Positions 44,735-54,505 of a DNA stretch of 64,000 nt are shown here, one piece after another. This DNA is from CAYVVD01 sp964454975. GTDB lineage: Bacteria; Bacteroidota; Ignavibacteria; Kapaibacteriales; UBA2268. The notes under the pieces were generated by a model that saw nothing but the letters and a program-made list of their open reading frames with translations, did not search any database and had not been told where the DNA came from. The stretch spans positions 1-64,000 of the forward strand of contig CAYVVD010000011.1 in NCBI GenBank assembly GCA_964454975.1. The letters are read 5' to 3'. Made by a program: the position numbers and the translations under genes. Numbering within the stretch: the stretch's first letter is position 1; each line of letters begins with the position of its first letter.

Positions 44735-47113
44735 ACCGTTATCAACTTTTTTAAGCGAAAAGTTAAATTTGCTGCCTTTGTCAATTTCACTCTCAACCCA
44801 GATTTTTCCATCATGCTTATCAATGAATTCTTTGCAAAGTATTAGTCCAAGGCCGGTCCCCTGTTCCATTGAAGTACCGAGTGTTGAAAATGTCATATCG
44901 ATCCTGAAAAGCTTTTCGATATGGGTTTCGTTTATTCCAACACCATCGTCCTCTACTGTGAAAACAATAACGTCGCCCTGCTCTCTCATGTAAATCTTTA
45001 CTGAACCCCGATGGAGTGTAAACTTTATAGCATTGTTGATTAGGTTCCGTATCACGCTTTTAATCATATTTGGGTCTGCCATGCAGTAAGTTTTCTCGGG
45101 TACTCGTGACAAAAGTGTAATGTTTTTCTTATCTGCATTCAAATTCAGAAGATTGATATTCTCTTTTATCAGCACACTAATGTCTGTTGGAATTGGATTA
45201 TATTCAATGCTACCTGTCTGTGTCCTTGACCATTGGAGCAAGTTTTCGAGTAAATCAGAATAAAGCGTTGATGTTTTGTAGAGATTGTTAACTACCTCGG
45301 TTAACTGGCTGGAACTCATTATTTGGTGTTTGTTGTGAAGCACATAAGATGAAAGCAAAATTGCCTGAAGCGGATTTTTTAAATCATGGGCGACAATATT
45401 GAAAAACTTGTCTTTTGCCATATTAACTTCCCGAAGCTTCGTTTCACTGATTTTCAACTCTTCGTTAAGCCTCTCCAAATCTTCTTTCTGATTTGTAATC
45501 TGAGTATTTTTCGCAGATAATCTTTCGTTGACCTGCTTGATTTTCTCATTAATTTCCGAAAGTGCCCGGTTTGCTTTTTGTTTTGTTCGATAGCGATAGT
45601 AAATTAAAGCAGCTATAATCACAACACCGAGGGAGATAGCAATAAAAAGGTTTCTGATACCAATCTGGGCATTGTTTTCAGCTTCCTGCTCCTTGTTTTT
45701 TAATTCAGCAATTTTAAGCTCTTTTTCCTTTTTTTCGGAATCATATTTAATTCTTAATTGCTCCACTCTCTGCCTTCCCTGTTCGGTTATAATCGAGTCC
45801 TTAAGGCTTGAGAATTTCTGGTGGTAATCAAGCGCTGTCTTATAATCGCCGCGTTTTTCGCTTATTTGGTAAACAAGGTTATAAATATCTCTTATCTGGA
45901 ATTCATTGTTATAATCGAAAGCGTTTTGAAGCCCCATCTGTGCATATTTATAAGCATTGTCCAGTTGGTTGAGATAAAGGTAAATTTCTGCTATACTTAC
46001 TAAAGGAATTGTTTTGGTCTTGTGATCGCCGATTTTATCTTTAATTTCAAGAGAACGCCTGCAGTAATCAAGCGCTTTAATATAATTTCCCTGTTTTTTA
46101 TAAATAAGGCCCATATTGTTGTATATAATTGACTTTTTTTCGTCGTAGCCTTTTCCTTCAAGTTTTTCAAGTGTGCGCTTATAGTAATCCAGTGACTTGC
46201 TGTAATTACCGAGGTCATAATAAACAATTCCAAGGTTTATCAATGTAAAGGCATGTTTTATAGGATCTCCCGATTTTTCAACGATTTCCAGTCTTTCCTG
46301 GTAAAGTTCAAGCGCCTTTAGATGCTTGCCAAGGTCATAATATAAGTTACCAAGGTCATACAGTACTACACTAAGATTTTCCTCGTCTTTTATCTCTTCA
46401 AAAACATTAATTGACTTATGATAAAATTCAAGGGATTTGTCGTATTCGGTATATTGATAATACAATTTGCCGATCATTCTAAGAATTTTTCCAACAGCTT
46501 CCATTTTTCCCAGATGCCGAAAAAGATCTGCAGCTAAATTGTAATGCCTTGCTGCTTCGCTGGATATTCCCCAATTATGATAAATAAGTGCGATATTATA
46601 ATGAAGTCCTGCAGAACCAAGAGTATCACCAAGCTCTTTCCTAATCGTGAGTGCTTCATCGTAATAATTTAATGCTTTTTCATAATTTTCAATTGCCTGG
46701 TAAACAATACCCATATTGTTATAAACTGCTGCAAGTTCCGAAGGATCATATATCCTTTTGAAAATTTCTATCGCCTTTTCGTTGAATTCAATTGCCTTGA
46801 GGTATTTTTTCTTGCGGTAGTTCAGATAGCCGATGTATGTAAGTGATTTCGCCTCTCCATATTGGTAATTTAACACTTGTGATATACTTAGCGATTCACT
46901 AAGGTATTCTTCAGCTTTTTCTTTATCCGGAATAAGCAGCATACCCCCAAGCTCATTAAGAATATCTGCTTTATTCTTCCCTGTCGCATTCTCCAGTTCT
47001 TCATATAAACTATCGAGTTTTTCTGAAACCGATTGTCCATAAATATTTGCCACATTGAGTACAATACTTAATGAAATCAATGGGAGCCAATATTTTTTAT
47101 GTTTATTAATCAA
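44642..47113 (-). CDS. TPR-containing sensor histidine kinase
   Basis: 823 residues. Signal peptide (1-26), then about ten TPR repeats (~60-430; for example ALNYYDEALTIRKELGD), one transmembrane segment (NLFIAISLGVVIIAALIYY), a coiled-coil linker, the H-box in NIVAHDLKNPLQA, N-box LINNAIKF, G1 EDDGVGI and G2 GTGLGLILC. The periplasmic TPR region is the sensor. No receiver domain or response regulator lies nearby. The C-terminal ~30 residues after SLKKVDN extend past the normal kinase end and overlap the EamA gene. Confidence 0.92.
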   Translation of the reverse strand: MINKHKKYWLPLISLSIVLNVANIYGQSVSEKLDSLYEELENATGKNKADILNELGGMLLIPDKEKAEEYLSESLSISQVLNYQYGEAKSLTYIGYLNYRKKKYLKAIEFNEKAIEIFKRIYDPSELAAVYNNMGIVYQAIENYEKALNYYDEALTIRKELGDTLGSAGLHYNIALIYHNWGISSEAARHYNLAADLFRHLGKMEAVGKILRMIGKLYYQYTEYDKSLEFYHKSINVFEEIKDEENLSVVLYDLGNLYYDLGKHLKALELYQERLEIVEKSGDPIKHAFTLINLGIVYYDLGNYSKSLDYYKRTLEKLEGKGYDEKKSIIYNNMGLIYKKQGNYIKALDYCRRSLEIKDKIGDHKTKTIPLVSIAEIYLYLNQLDNAYKYAQMGLQNAFDYNNEFQIRDIYNLVYQISEKRGDYKTALDYHQKFSSLKDSIITEQGRQRVEQLRIKYDSEKKEKELKIAELKNKEQEAENNAQIGIRNLFIAISLGVVIIAALIYYRYRTKQKANRALSEINEKIKQVNERLSAKNTQITNQKEDLERLNEELKISETKLREVNMAKDKFFNIVAHDLKNPLQAILLSSYVLHNKHQIMSSSQLTEVVNNLYKTSTLYSDLLENLLQWSRTQTGSIEYNPIPTDISVLIKENINLLNLNADKKNITLLSRVPEKTYCMADPNMIKSVIRNLINNAIKFTLHRGSVKIYMREQGDVIVFTVEDDGVGINETHIEKLFRIDMTFSTLGTSMEQGTGLGLILCKEFIDKHDGKIWVESEIDKGSKFNFSLKKVDNGLPPLSQNNTSNNKHASANKYSAQFLPKNYN

Positions 47114-47161
47114 GCTTCAATCTATACTTTGGTTAAACCATTGCAAGTTATATAAGATAAC

Positions 47162-47203
47162 AAAAAAAAAGAGAGGGTGAAATAAATCTCCCTCTCTTTT
47201 TTA
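47162..47203 (-). terminator. Intrinsic terminator of the small ORF at the gap
   Basis: GAGAGGG (47171-47177) and CCCTCTC (47190-47196) extend with A/T pairs on both sides; on the minus strand a T-rich run follows. It lies 23 bp past the stop at 47219. Confidence 0.85.
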
Positions 47204-47218
47204 TAATTGTAATAATTA

Positions 47219-47467
47219 TTAAAAAGGTATTGGTTCCATATCAACCGGCTCTTCATCTTTTTCAACCATGTGAGTAGTGCCGTCGTAATCATAATCGAAA
47301 TCACTCTGCCAGTCTGTATAAATCTGGTTTGTGAGTTCCTCATCAGACATAATTACATCAACAGTCTGCTGGTTGTCGAGATAAAGTTGATCTATCTGCT
47401 GTGTTGTGTAAGGAGCATCAACGAACATAACGTTGATGTACATAAGGATAGCAATAATAAGTTCCAT
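47219..47467 (-). CDS. Small protein of unknown function, possibly membrane anchored
   Basis: 82 residues. MELIIAILMYINVMFV at the start is a short hydrophobic segment; the rest is acidic (YTDWQSDFDYDYDG, VEKDEEPVDMEPIPF). AAAGGG lies 8 nt before the ATG at 47467, so this start is preferred over the ATG two codons earlier. A strong terminator follows, and the upstream sequence is lost in the scaffold gap 31 bp away. Expression signals on both sides of a short, charge-patterned ORF argue that it is a real gene. No family recognised. Confidence 0.65.
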   Translation of the reverse strand: MELIIAILMYINVMFVDAPYTTQQIDQLYLDNQQTVDVIMSDEELTNQIYTDWQSDFDYDYDGTTHMVEKDEEPVDMEPIPF

Positions 47468-47497
47468 GACCATGACCCTTTAATTAGTTAAGAATAA

Positions 47498-47597
47498 NNN
47501 NNNNNNNNNNNNNNNNNNNNNNNNNNNNNNNNNNNNNNNNNNNNNNNNNNNNNNNNNNNNNNNNNNNNNNNNNNNNNNNNNNNNNNNNNNNNNNNNN
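47498..47597. other. Scaffold gap (100 Ns)
   Basis: A run of exactly 100 Ns, the usual placeholder for a join of unknown length. The true distance between the small ORF and the photolyase region, and whether anything lies between, cannot be told. Confidence 0.99.
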
Positions 47598-47955
47598 AGA
47601 AAATCAAATATGATGCAAGTGTTTTTTTTTAAATTAAAAATAAATCCTGTTTTTTTATTGATCGCCAATCCTTTGGTGAGTCTTTTTGACAATAAATGTC
47701 AGCCCCCACTAATACAATCAAAATGCCAATCTCCCATTATTACTCATTTTCGGTCCTTTTTACCCATTTATCGGGTGAAAATGATTAAATTTTAGTTATT
47801 ATTCAGAGAACAATCAATTTGTTGGTTAAAAGTGTTCTCATCATATTCCATTAATAGCCAAATGGTTATTTTTAGACTGTTATTCAAGGCAAATAAAAAA
47901 TGAACAGCCCAATAACAGTGGCTTTAATCTGACAATGTAAGTATCATATTAAACA
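47598..47955. other. Intergenic region after the gap
   Basis: 358 bp with homopolymer T runs near the gap edge, a GAGAACA/TGTTCTC inverted repeat (47806-47812 and 47833-47839, 20-bp spacer), and a weak hairpin at 47756-47782. No gene recognised; it should contain the photolyase promoter. Confidence 0.4.
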
Positions 47956-49314
47956 ATGGAGCAAATATTGGGCAAACACAGAGTGTTCAAGCTAAACAAC
48001 ATTGAGTATAACAAAGGACACGTGCTCTACTGGATGAGTCGCGACCAAAGGGTAGATGACAACTGGGCTATGATTTATGCCCAAAATTTTGCACAAAAAC
48101 ATAATGTTAATCTGGCAGTATGTTTCTGCCTTGTTGACAATTTCCCCGGTGCAAATAATCGCCACTACAGATTTATGCTCGATGGGCTCAAGAAAACCCT
48201 GAAGAAACTGAATTCGCTTGGAATACCATTCATTGTTAAAAAAGGCATCCCCTCGGAAATAATCCCAAACATCGTCAAAGAACTATCTGTCGGAAAACTG
48301 GTAACTGACTTCGATCCACTCAGGATTAAGAAAGATTGGAAAGAACAAGTAAATTCAAAATTAAATATCCCGTTTGAAGAAGTTGATGCTCACAATATTA
48401 TTCCCTGCAGGATATTATCCGTTAAAGAGGAATATGCAGCATATACTTTAAGGCCTAAAATCAACAAGGCACTTGAAATGTATCTTGAAGATTTTCCTAA
48501 AATAACAAAACAGGAAAAACAAACAATTAATTTTGAAACTGACCGGGAAGAAATTGAAAAGAGTTTGTCTTTCGACTTCTCGGTTAAGCCTGTAGAATGG
48601 CTGCAACCGGGCGAAGATGAAGCTCTTGAAATGCTTAATACATTTATTCATGATAAGCTTCCTAAATATAGCAATGAGCGCAACAACCCTATTGCAGATG
48701 TGAATTCCAATTTATCGCCATACCTGCATTTCGGCCATATTTCAGCACAGAGAGTAGCACTGGAAGTAAGAAAACAGGCGCATGATGATGATAATTCCCG
48801 GGCATTTTTCGAGGAGTTAATTGTCCGAAAGGAGCTGTCGGATAATTACTGCTTCTACAATGAAAATTATGATAATTTCGCCGGTTTTCCTTCATGGGCC
48901 CGGAAGTCCCTGGATGAACACAGAAACGATAAACGCGAATTTGTTTACTCATTTGACGAGTTTGAAACAGCCGGAACTCATGACAAATTATGGAATGCTG
49001 CCCAGCTTGAAATGGTTAACACCGGGAAAATGCATGGCTACATGAGAATGTACTGGGCAAAAAAAATACTGGAATGGTCAGAATCACCAGAAGAAGCGCA
49101 AAAAACGGCTATTTACCTGAATGATAAATATGAATTGGATGGAAGAGACCCGAATGGTTTTACAGGTATTGCATGGTCTATAGGCGGTGTTCATGACCGC
49201 CCATGGTTTGAGAGGGAAATATTTGGAAAAATCAGGTATATGGCTGAAAGCGGTTGCAGAAAGAAGTTTAATGTTGATACCTACATTAAGAAGCATTTAA
49301 ACAGTGAATATTAA
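47956..49314 (+). CDS. Class II CPD DNA photolyase
   Basis: 452 residues. The opening VLYWMSRDQRVDDNWA is characteristic of class II photolyases (plant/animal-like, also in bacteria). Later FAD-site blocks are clear: the LSPYLHFGHISAQRVA region, EELIVRKELSDNYCFYN, and the substrate-side MRMYWAKKILEWS, followed by GGVHDRPWFEREIFGKIRYM. It repairs cyclobutane pyrimidine dimers using blue light. The gene is flanked by paralogous-type histidine kinases on the opposite strand. Confidence 0.95.
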   Translation: MEQILGKHRVFKLNNIEYNKGHVLYWMSRDQRVDDNWAMIYAQNFAQKHNVNLAVCFCLVDNFPGANNRHYRFMLDGLKKTLKKLNSLGIPFIVKKGIPSEIIPNIVKELSVGKLVTDFDPLRIKKDWKEQVNSKLNIPFEEVDAHNIIPCRILSVKEEYAAYTLRPKINKALEMYLEDFPKITKQEKQTINFETDREEIEKSLSFDFSVKPVEWLQPGEDEALEMLNTFIHDKLPKYSNERNNPIADVNSNLSPYLHFGHISAQRVALEVRKQAHDDDNSRAFFEELIVRKELSDNYCFYNENYDNFAGFPSWARKSLDEHRNDKREFVYSFDEFETAGTHDKLWNAAQLEMVNTGKMHGYMRMYWAKKILEWSESPEEAQKTAIYLNDKYELDGRDPNGFTGIAWSIGGVHDRPWFEREIFGKIRYMAESGCRKKFNVDTYIKKHLNSEY

Positions 49315-49321
49315 TGGCAGA

Positions 49322-50538
49322 TTATTTTGCTTTTGGCAAAGTGAAAATAAAACCGGAGCCCTTGCCTTGTTTGCTTTCCACCGAGATTTTCCCACCGTTT
49401 AGGTTAACAAATTCTTTGCAGAGTATGAGTCCAAGGCCTGTGCCCTGTTCCTTCGAGGTACCCTGCTTTGAAATTGTTCCAATTTGAAACAGGCTTTCAA
49501 TCTCAGATTCAGTCATTCCGATTCCTGTATCCCTAACTGTTACTATCACTTCAGATTCAGTTTTATTTGAGCTTATACTTACATCCCCCCCTTCATTAGA
49601 ATATTTCACAGCATTTGAGATAAGGTTCCTCAGTACTGTGTTAACCATGTTATAATCAGCATAAACTGTAATATCTTTAGGGACATCGTAAGAAATATTT
49701 ATTTTCTTTGTTTCTGCATTTTGCTTGTTCAGGTAGATGTTGTTAACGACTAATTCCACCAAAACAAAATTCTGAGGTTTTAACTCAATTCTTCCTGTCT
49801 GTGTGCGCGACCAGTGAAGTAAATTTTCGAGAAGGCTGAAAACCAGCTTTGCAGAATTATTAAGCTCCTTCATAAAATCTTTTAATCTGTTATTTTGAAT
49901 CGCTTCGAGATTGTTGTACAGAAAATCAGTTGTACCCAGAACATAATTAAATGGATTCCTGAGGTCGTGGGCAATAATTGAAAAAAATTTATCCTTTGTA
50001 GCGTTCAATTCTTCAAGCCGGGCTTTAGCTTTTATTATTTCTTCTTCCTGTAATTTTCTTTCCGTAATATCGAAAACAATTCCTATCAGCCTGGCAGGGC
50101 TTCCATCCGGATTCCTCTCGACGATGTTTCCCCTGTCATAGAACCACCTGTAGCTACCGTTTTTATGCTTTATCCGGTATTCCACTTCATATGCAGGTAA
50201 ATTGCCTTGCAAGTGTTCCCTCATTGCATTCATAGTATTTTCATAATCATGGGGATGAATCATCTCAGTCCATTCATAGACATTCGGATTAATCTCCCCG
50301 GGTTTATATCCGAGTGTTTCTATTTTCTTCGGATTGTATTTTACGACACCGGTTTCGCAATCCCATTCCACCTGCCGAGGTTCCCTGCCCACGCAAACTC
50401 AAATTCCTCTTGCTTTTTGCGAAGTTCATCCTCGATAGTTTTTAATTGTTCAATGTTGCTTTCAAGAATCATATTCCTGCTTTTGAAGGAATCAATTTCC
50501 TTAAGCAGTTCTTCTATAGAAAGAGCTGAGTAATCCAT
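49322..50538 (-). pseudogene. PAS sensor histidine kinase, frameshifted
   Basis: Two overlapping frames read as one protein. Codons from 50538 give a coiled-coil start (MDYSALSIEELLKEIDSFKS) and run into FEFAWAGNLGRW, the beginning of a PAS domain. The other frame, from near 50370 to the stop at 49322, continues WDCETGVVKYNPKKIETLGY and has the HisKA (IIAHDLRNP), N-box and G-box (GTGLGLILC) blocks. Restoring one G near 50368 gives GRWEWDCETG, a normal PAS sequence. So the gene has a one-base loss, either a real mutation or a sequencing error. No receiver or membrane domain, so a cytoplasmic kinase. Confidence 0.85.
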
Positions 50539-50661
50539 TTTCCCGTTGATATTGCCAATTAAAAGTAAATAGTTAATTTAAATCAATTCGTGGTCTTTAC
50601 AAATTCAAATCGCAATTTTTTACTTTATTTATATTATTCACAAATAACGAGAGGCTGATTT

Positions 50662-51852
50662 ATGGACATAAAACCAATCCAGAAAGCATTGAAGGACGCA
50701 GGATTCGACGGATGGCTATTTTATGATTTTCACAACAGGGATGCAATTGCTGCAAGGATATTAAAAATGGATACGAAGCGATTTGCTTCCAGGAGATGGT
50801 TCTATTTTGTACCGGCAGAAGGTACCCCGCAGAAATTAGTGCATGCTATTGAACCCTGGAGATGTGATCACCTCCCGGGAGACAAGAATATATATTTACC
50901 CTGGCAACAGCAGCATGAATTACTTAAAAATCTACTCAGCGGCCACAAAAAGGTGGCAATGCAATATTCACCGTACAATGCAATACCCTATGTTTCTATT
51001 GTTGATGGTGGTACTCTTGAGCTCGTAAGGAGTTTTGGGGTTGACGTAGTATCGAGTGCTGACCTTGTAAGCAGGTTTGAATCTCACTTAACAATGGAAG
51101 ACCGCGACAGCCATTTCGCAGCAGGCGAGATTATGCAAAAAGTTAAAGATGAAGCGTTTAATGAAATTGCACGCAGAATTAAAGCGGGCAATCCCCCTAA
51201 GGAATTTGAAATACAGAATTATATGCACAATATGATGCGGGATAATAATATGGTATGGGAGGACGGCCCAATCGTTGCAGTAAATGAGCATGCAGCAGAC
51301 CCGCATTTCGAGCCGACTCCCGAAAACAGTCATATTATGAAAGAAGGCGACCTTGTACTAATAGACCTTTGGGCAAAGCAGGACAAACCGGGTAGTATAT
51401 ATTATGATGTTACCTGGATGGGATACATCGGAACCGAAATCCCTGATAAGATTGATGAAGTATTCCAGGTAATAAGGAAAGCAAGGGATACCGGCCACCA
51501 GCTTGTTATTGACCGCTTTGCATCAAATTCTCCGGTACACGGCTGGGAAGTTGATGATGCTGTGCGAAAAGTGGTTGTTGACGCCGGATACGGTGAGTAT
51601 TTCATCCACAGAACAGGTCATAACATAGCCGAAGAAGTTCACGGAAACGGTGCACACATTGACAACCTTGAAACAAAAGACGAGCGAGTAATAATCCCGG
51701 GAACATGTTTTTCAATCGAGCCGGGAATATATATGCCTGAGGAAAAAATCGGATTCAGGACGGAGATAGATGTACTTGTTAATGATAATGGTGAGGTGGA
51801 AGTTGCGGGTTCAATCCAGGAAAAAGTAATCCCGGTTATGACGCTGGTGTGA
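50662..51852 (+). CDS. M24 family Xaa-Pro-type metallopeptidase
   Basis: 396 residues. The N-terminal domain (1-150) is creatinase-like; the pita-bread catalytic domain has the M24 metal ligands: Asp in VLIDLWAK, Asp in YYDVTWMG, His in HRTGHNIAEEVHG, Glu in FSIEPGIY and Glu in FRTEIDVLV. It cleaves an N-terminal residue before proline in small peptides, or acts on a related substrate. GAGAGG precedes the ATG. Closest by pattern to Xaa-Pro aminopeptidases of the cytoplasmic type. Confidence 0.9.
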   Translation: MDIKPIQKALKDAGFDGWLFYDFHNRDAIAARILKMDTKRFASRRWFYFVPAEGTPQKLVHAIEPWRCDHLPGDKNIYLPWQQQHELLKNLLSGHKKVAMQYSPYNAIPYVSIVDGGTLELVRSFGVDVVSSADLVSRFESHLTMEDRDSHFAAGEIMQKVKDEAFNEIARRIKAGNPPKEFEIQNYMHNMMRDNNMVWEDGPIVAVNEHAADPHFEPTPENSHIMKEGDLVLIDLWAKQDKPGSIYYDVTWMGYIGTEIPDKIDEVFQVIRKARDTGHQLVIDRFASNSPVHGWEVDDAVRKVVVDAGYGEYFIHRTGHNIAEEVHGNGAHIDNLETKDERVIIPGTCFSIEPGIYMPEEKIGFRTEIDVLVNDNGEVEVAGSIQEKVIPVMTLV

Positions 51853-51894
51853 AGTGATACTCAATTATTGAGATATAATTACGTCGCTTCTGCA

Positions 51895-52788
51895 ATGCAG
51901 GATTACAGGAAATACCTCCGCCCGGAAATAATTGCAAAACTCGGCAATATGGAACTGAAAGCCAGGCTCGTTGTTGAAGGCTTTATAACGGGACTACACC
52001 GTTCGCCATATCATGGCTTCAGCGTTGAGTTTGCAGAACACAGGCAATACCGTCCCGGTGATGAAATAAGGCATATTGACTGGAAAGTTTTTGGAAGGAC
52101 TGACCGCTACTACGTAAAGCAGTTCGAAGAAGAAACTAACCTGCGCTCGGTAATTGCAGTTGATTCAAGCGCATCAATGGGATACGCTTCGAAAGGATTA
52201 ATATCAAAGTATGAGTACGCAATCTACCTGGCAGCCGCACTTTCTTATATGATGATAAGGCAAAGAGATGCCGTAGGACTGGCGTTGTACGACACTGAAA
52301 TTCGTAAATATCTCCCTGCGAGCTCACGCCCTTCCTATATAAGTGAAATATTGAAAGCTCTCTCTTCCGCAGAAACAGTGAATGAAACGGGCACATCCTC
52401 ATCATTGGACAAGCTTGCAGAGCAGTTCAAGCGCCGGGGGCTGGTGATTGTGATGAGCGATTTTTTTGATGAACCAGAATCAGTAATAAACGCGCTAAAA
52501 CATTTCAGGCACCGCAACCATGAAGTGCTGGCATTCCATATACTTGACCCTCGGGAAGTAGATTTCAAGTTTGGACCTGGAGCTACATTCAAAGACATGG
52601 AAACAGGCGAGGAGCTTGTAACACAACCTTACCAGATACGCAAGAGTTACGCTGAAGCAGTTCAGAATTTTATTCGTGATATTCGCAGCGCCTGCCACCA
52701 CAACAACATTGATTACCACCTTGTTGACACATCCATGCCATTTGATAAAGCTATGAGGGATTACATGGCGAAAAGGCGAAAGGTTTGA
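51895..52788 (+). CDS. DUF58 domain-containing protein
   Basis: 297 residues. Conserved blocks: KARLVVEGFITGLHRSPYHGFSVEFAEHRQYRPGDEIRHIDWKVFGRTDRYYVKQFEEE, then the vWA-like VIAVDSSASMGY with a DxSxS metal-adhesion motif, and GLVIVMSDFFD. DUF58 proteins usually partner a MoxR AAA+ ATPase, which is absent here. The chosen ATG at 51895 gives a standard N-terminus; a TTG at 51868 is possible. Stop lies 3 bp from the convergent tRNA. Confidence 0.93.
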   Translation: MQDYRKYLRPEIIAKLGNMELKARLVVEGFITGLHRSPYHGFSVEFAEHRQYRPGDEIRHIDWKVFGRTDRYYVKQFEEETNLRSVIAVDSSASMGYASKGLISKYEYAIYLAAALSYMMIRQRDAVGLALYDTEIRKYLPASSRPSYISEILKALSSAETVNETGTSSSLDKLAEQFKRRGLVIVMSDFFDEPESVINALKHFRHRNHEVLAFHILDPREVDFKFGPGATFKDMETGEELVTQPYQIRKSYAEAVQNFIRDIRSACHHNNIDYHLVDTSMPFDKAMRDYMAKRRKV

Positions 52789-52791
52789 GAG

Positions 52792-52865
52792 TGGGCCTGG
52801 AGGGACTTGAACCCCCAACCGACGGATTATGAGTCCGGCGCTCTAACCACTTGAGCTACAGGCCC
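52792..52865 (-). tRNA. tRNA-Met or tRNA-Ile2 (CAT anticodon)
   Basis: 74-nt cloverleaf on the minus strand: acceptor GGGCCTG/CAGGCCC, D-arm TAGCTCAAGTGGTTAGAGC, anticodon loop CTCATAA (anticodon CAT), T-arm GGGGGTTCAAGTCCC. The anticodon alone cannot separate elongator Met from lysidine-modified Ile2; the GG start of the acceptor fits either. It is not an initiator: that type lacks the first acceptor pair. CCA is not encoded. Confidence 0.93.
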
Positions 52866-52903
52866 GAAAAAGAGAAGCAAATATAAAAAATTTAAATCTA
52901 TTA

Positions 52904-53683
52904 TCAATAATTGAAGAGTCCTATATACAAGCCTATTTGAGCATAAGGGCCATTCTTGTTTATACCGTCCGGTACTCCGTTTAGATTTGAAATGTTGTTG
53001 AATTGCCAGTCCGACTCTGCGAAATTTAATGTGTAGCCGCCGTTTAGTTTTATCATAAGGAAATCCTGAAGGGCAAATTCAATATCAATATTTGGCTGTA
53101 TATAATAAGCAGAACGTTCCATAGTATGGAAAAATGAATCCCCAACCTGCCCTGGTGTTATATTTCCCCATTCTATGTCAACTGGACCCTGGTAAGTATC
53201 AATCTGCAAGTTTGACCAGCCAAGGCCAATACCGGGTAGAACGGCAACAGATTTGAAAAGTACGATACCATAATCAACTGAAAAGCCGGTAAATACAAGG
53301 GTGTAATCAACGGTCCTGTCAAGGTCTGCATTATTCACTGTAGCTTTTGCTTCAGAACTCGCGACGCCACTCATTCCGTAGAATCCAACCCTTAGGTTCG
53401 GGATCCACGGAATCCCCGTAAAACCATGTGCACCGCTCAGGAAAACTGGAGCTTCAAATTCAGGCACTTGAAAATTATTGTTACTTAAGAATGTATTCAG
53501 GTCGTCGAAATTCGCAAAGTGGAAAGTTGCCAAATAACCCCCGCCGATGCCAAAATAAGGGGGGGGCTCCTGTTGGAGTGGCTCGGTATCGAAATTGAGA
53601 TTATCAAGTTCATCATCCTGTGCATTAGCTGGAATAATTAAAATAAAGAATAATAATGCTAAAATAAGGTTTCCGTTTCTCAT
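52904..53683 (-). CDS. Putative outer-membrane beta-barrel protein
   Basis: 259 residues. Signal peptide MRNGNLILALLFFILIIPANAQ, an acidic/Pro linker (ELDNLNFDTEPLQQEPPPYFGIGGGYL), then alternating aromatic strands (LRVGFYGMSG, DYTLVFTGFSVDYGIV, AYYIQPNIDIEFAL), ending YAQIGLYIGLFNY with a terminal aromatic. It likely forms an 8-10-strand barrel. It is 38 bp upstream of the tRNA on the same strand. Function unknown. Confidence 0.7.
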   Translation of the reverse strand: MRNGNLILALLFFILIIPANAQDDELDNLNFDTEPLQQEPPPYFGIGGGYLATFHFANFDDLNTFLSNNNFQVPEFEAPVFLSGAHGFTGIPWIPNLRVGFYGMSGVASSEAKATVNNADLDRTVDYTLVFTGFSVDYGIVLFKSVAVLPGIGLGWSNLQIDTYQGPVDIEWGNITPGQVGDSFFHTMERSAYYIQPNIDIEFALQDFLMIKLNGGYTLNFAESDWQFNNISNLNGVPDGINKNGPYAQIGLYIGLFNY

Positions 53684-53916
53684 TGCTTCTCCGGTTTTTA
53701 TTCCATCGTAAAATTAAAAGATAATAAACGATTGTGGACAATAATAAATTTTAAATTCATTCTATTCTTAATGAAGCGGTTTAAATCAAGCTAAACTTAT
53801 GCCTTGCATAAAGTTAAAAAAAATGTTAATATTATCTTGTTCATTTTCAGTTAATTTTTGTCCTAAAAACTATTCTCAGGTGTTAAATAATAGACAGCCC
53901 GGAGCTGTTAACTAAA

Positions 53917-54486
53917 ATGCAGTCAGACTATACCAAATACAGTAACGACGAGCTCATTGAAAAACTCAGAGGTTCAAGAAGCGAGTCTGAATTGGCGTTT
54001 GCCGAAATATACAGGAGGTATTCGGCATTGGTTCACGGCTATTGTGCCTGCATGATTACGAGCAGAGAACAGATAGAAGACATTTTCCAGGAGACAATGA
54101 TAAAATTCTATCAAAGCGTAATCAATGACAAAAGGGATATCAACATCAAGGGATTCATGGTCACGATTGCCCGGAACCTGTGCCTTAATTACCAAAGGGA
54201 CAAAAAGGCAACAGTACCCTTTGAGAATGTCGAATTTGAAATTGGGAACTATAATACTGCTGAAAAATCAGAACTATCTGAATTAATTAATATGGGCCTG
54301 AATCTGCTTGACTTTGAATACAGGGAAGCATTCACGCTCAGAGAAATTGAGGGCCTCGAATACAGCCAGGTTGCTGAGTTATGTGGTATAAGCGAGGCCA
54401 ATGCGCGGAAAAGGGTTTACCGCGCAAGACAAAAAATTAAAGGAATACTTGCTCCTTACTTTAAAGATGTTTACAGCGGAAAATAA
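53917..54486 (+). CDS. ECF-type RNA polymerase sigma factor
   Basis: 189 residues. Region 2 is ELAFAEIYRRYSALVHGYCACMITSREQIEDIFQETMIKFYQSV (DxxQET-type -10 binding helix), and region 4 is LDFEYREAFTLREIEGLEYSQVAELCGISEANARKRVYRARQKIKGIL. It lacks regions 1.1 and 3, as expected of group IV. The next gene, 19 bp downstream, has an anti-sigma-like N-terminus, so it probably controls this factor. GGAGCTG lies upstream of the ATG. Confidence 0.93.
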   Translation: MQSDYTKYSNDELIEKLRGSRSESELAFAEIYRRYSALVHGYCACMITSREQIEDIFQETMIKFYQSVINDKRDINIKGFMVTIARNLCLNYQRDKKATVPFENVEFEIGNYNTAEKSELSELINMGLNLLDFEYREAFTLREIEGLEYSQVAELCGISEANARKRVYRARQKIKGILAPYFKDVYSGK

Positions 54487-54505
54487 TAAAATCACAGGGT
54501 TTTAG

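Noticed and set aside
47756..47782. Hairpin TTTTTACCC...GGGTGAAAA after the scaffold gap
   Set aside because: It has a bulge, no T tract and no gene end beside it, so it is not supported as a terminator.
47610..47795. 61-residue ORF between the gap and the photolyase
   Set aside because: No ribosome site and homopolymer-rich, with unnatural composition; likely chance.
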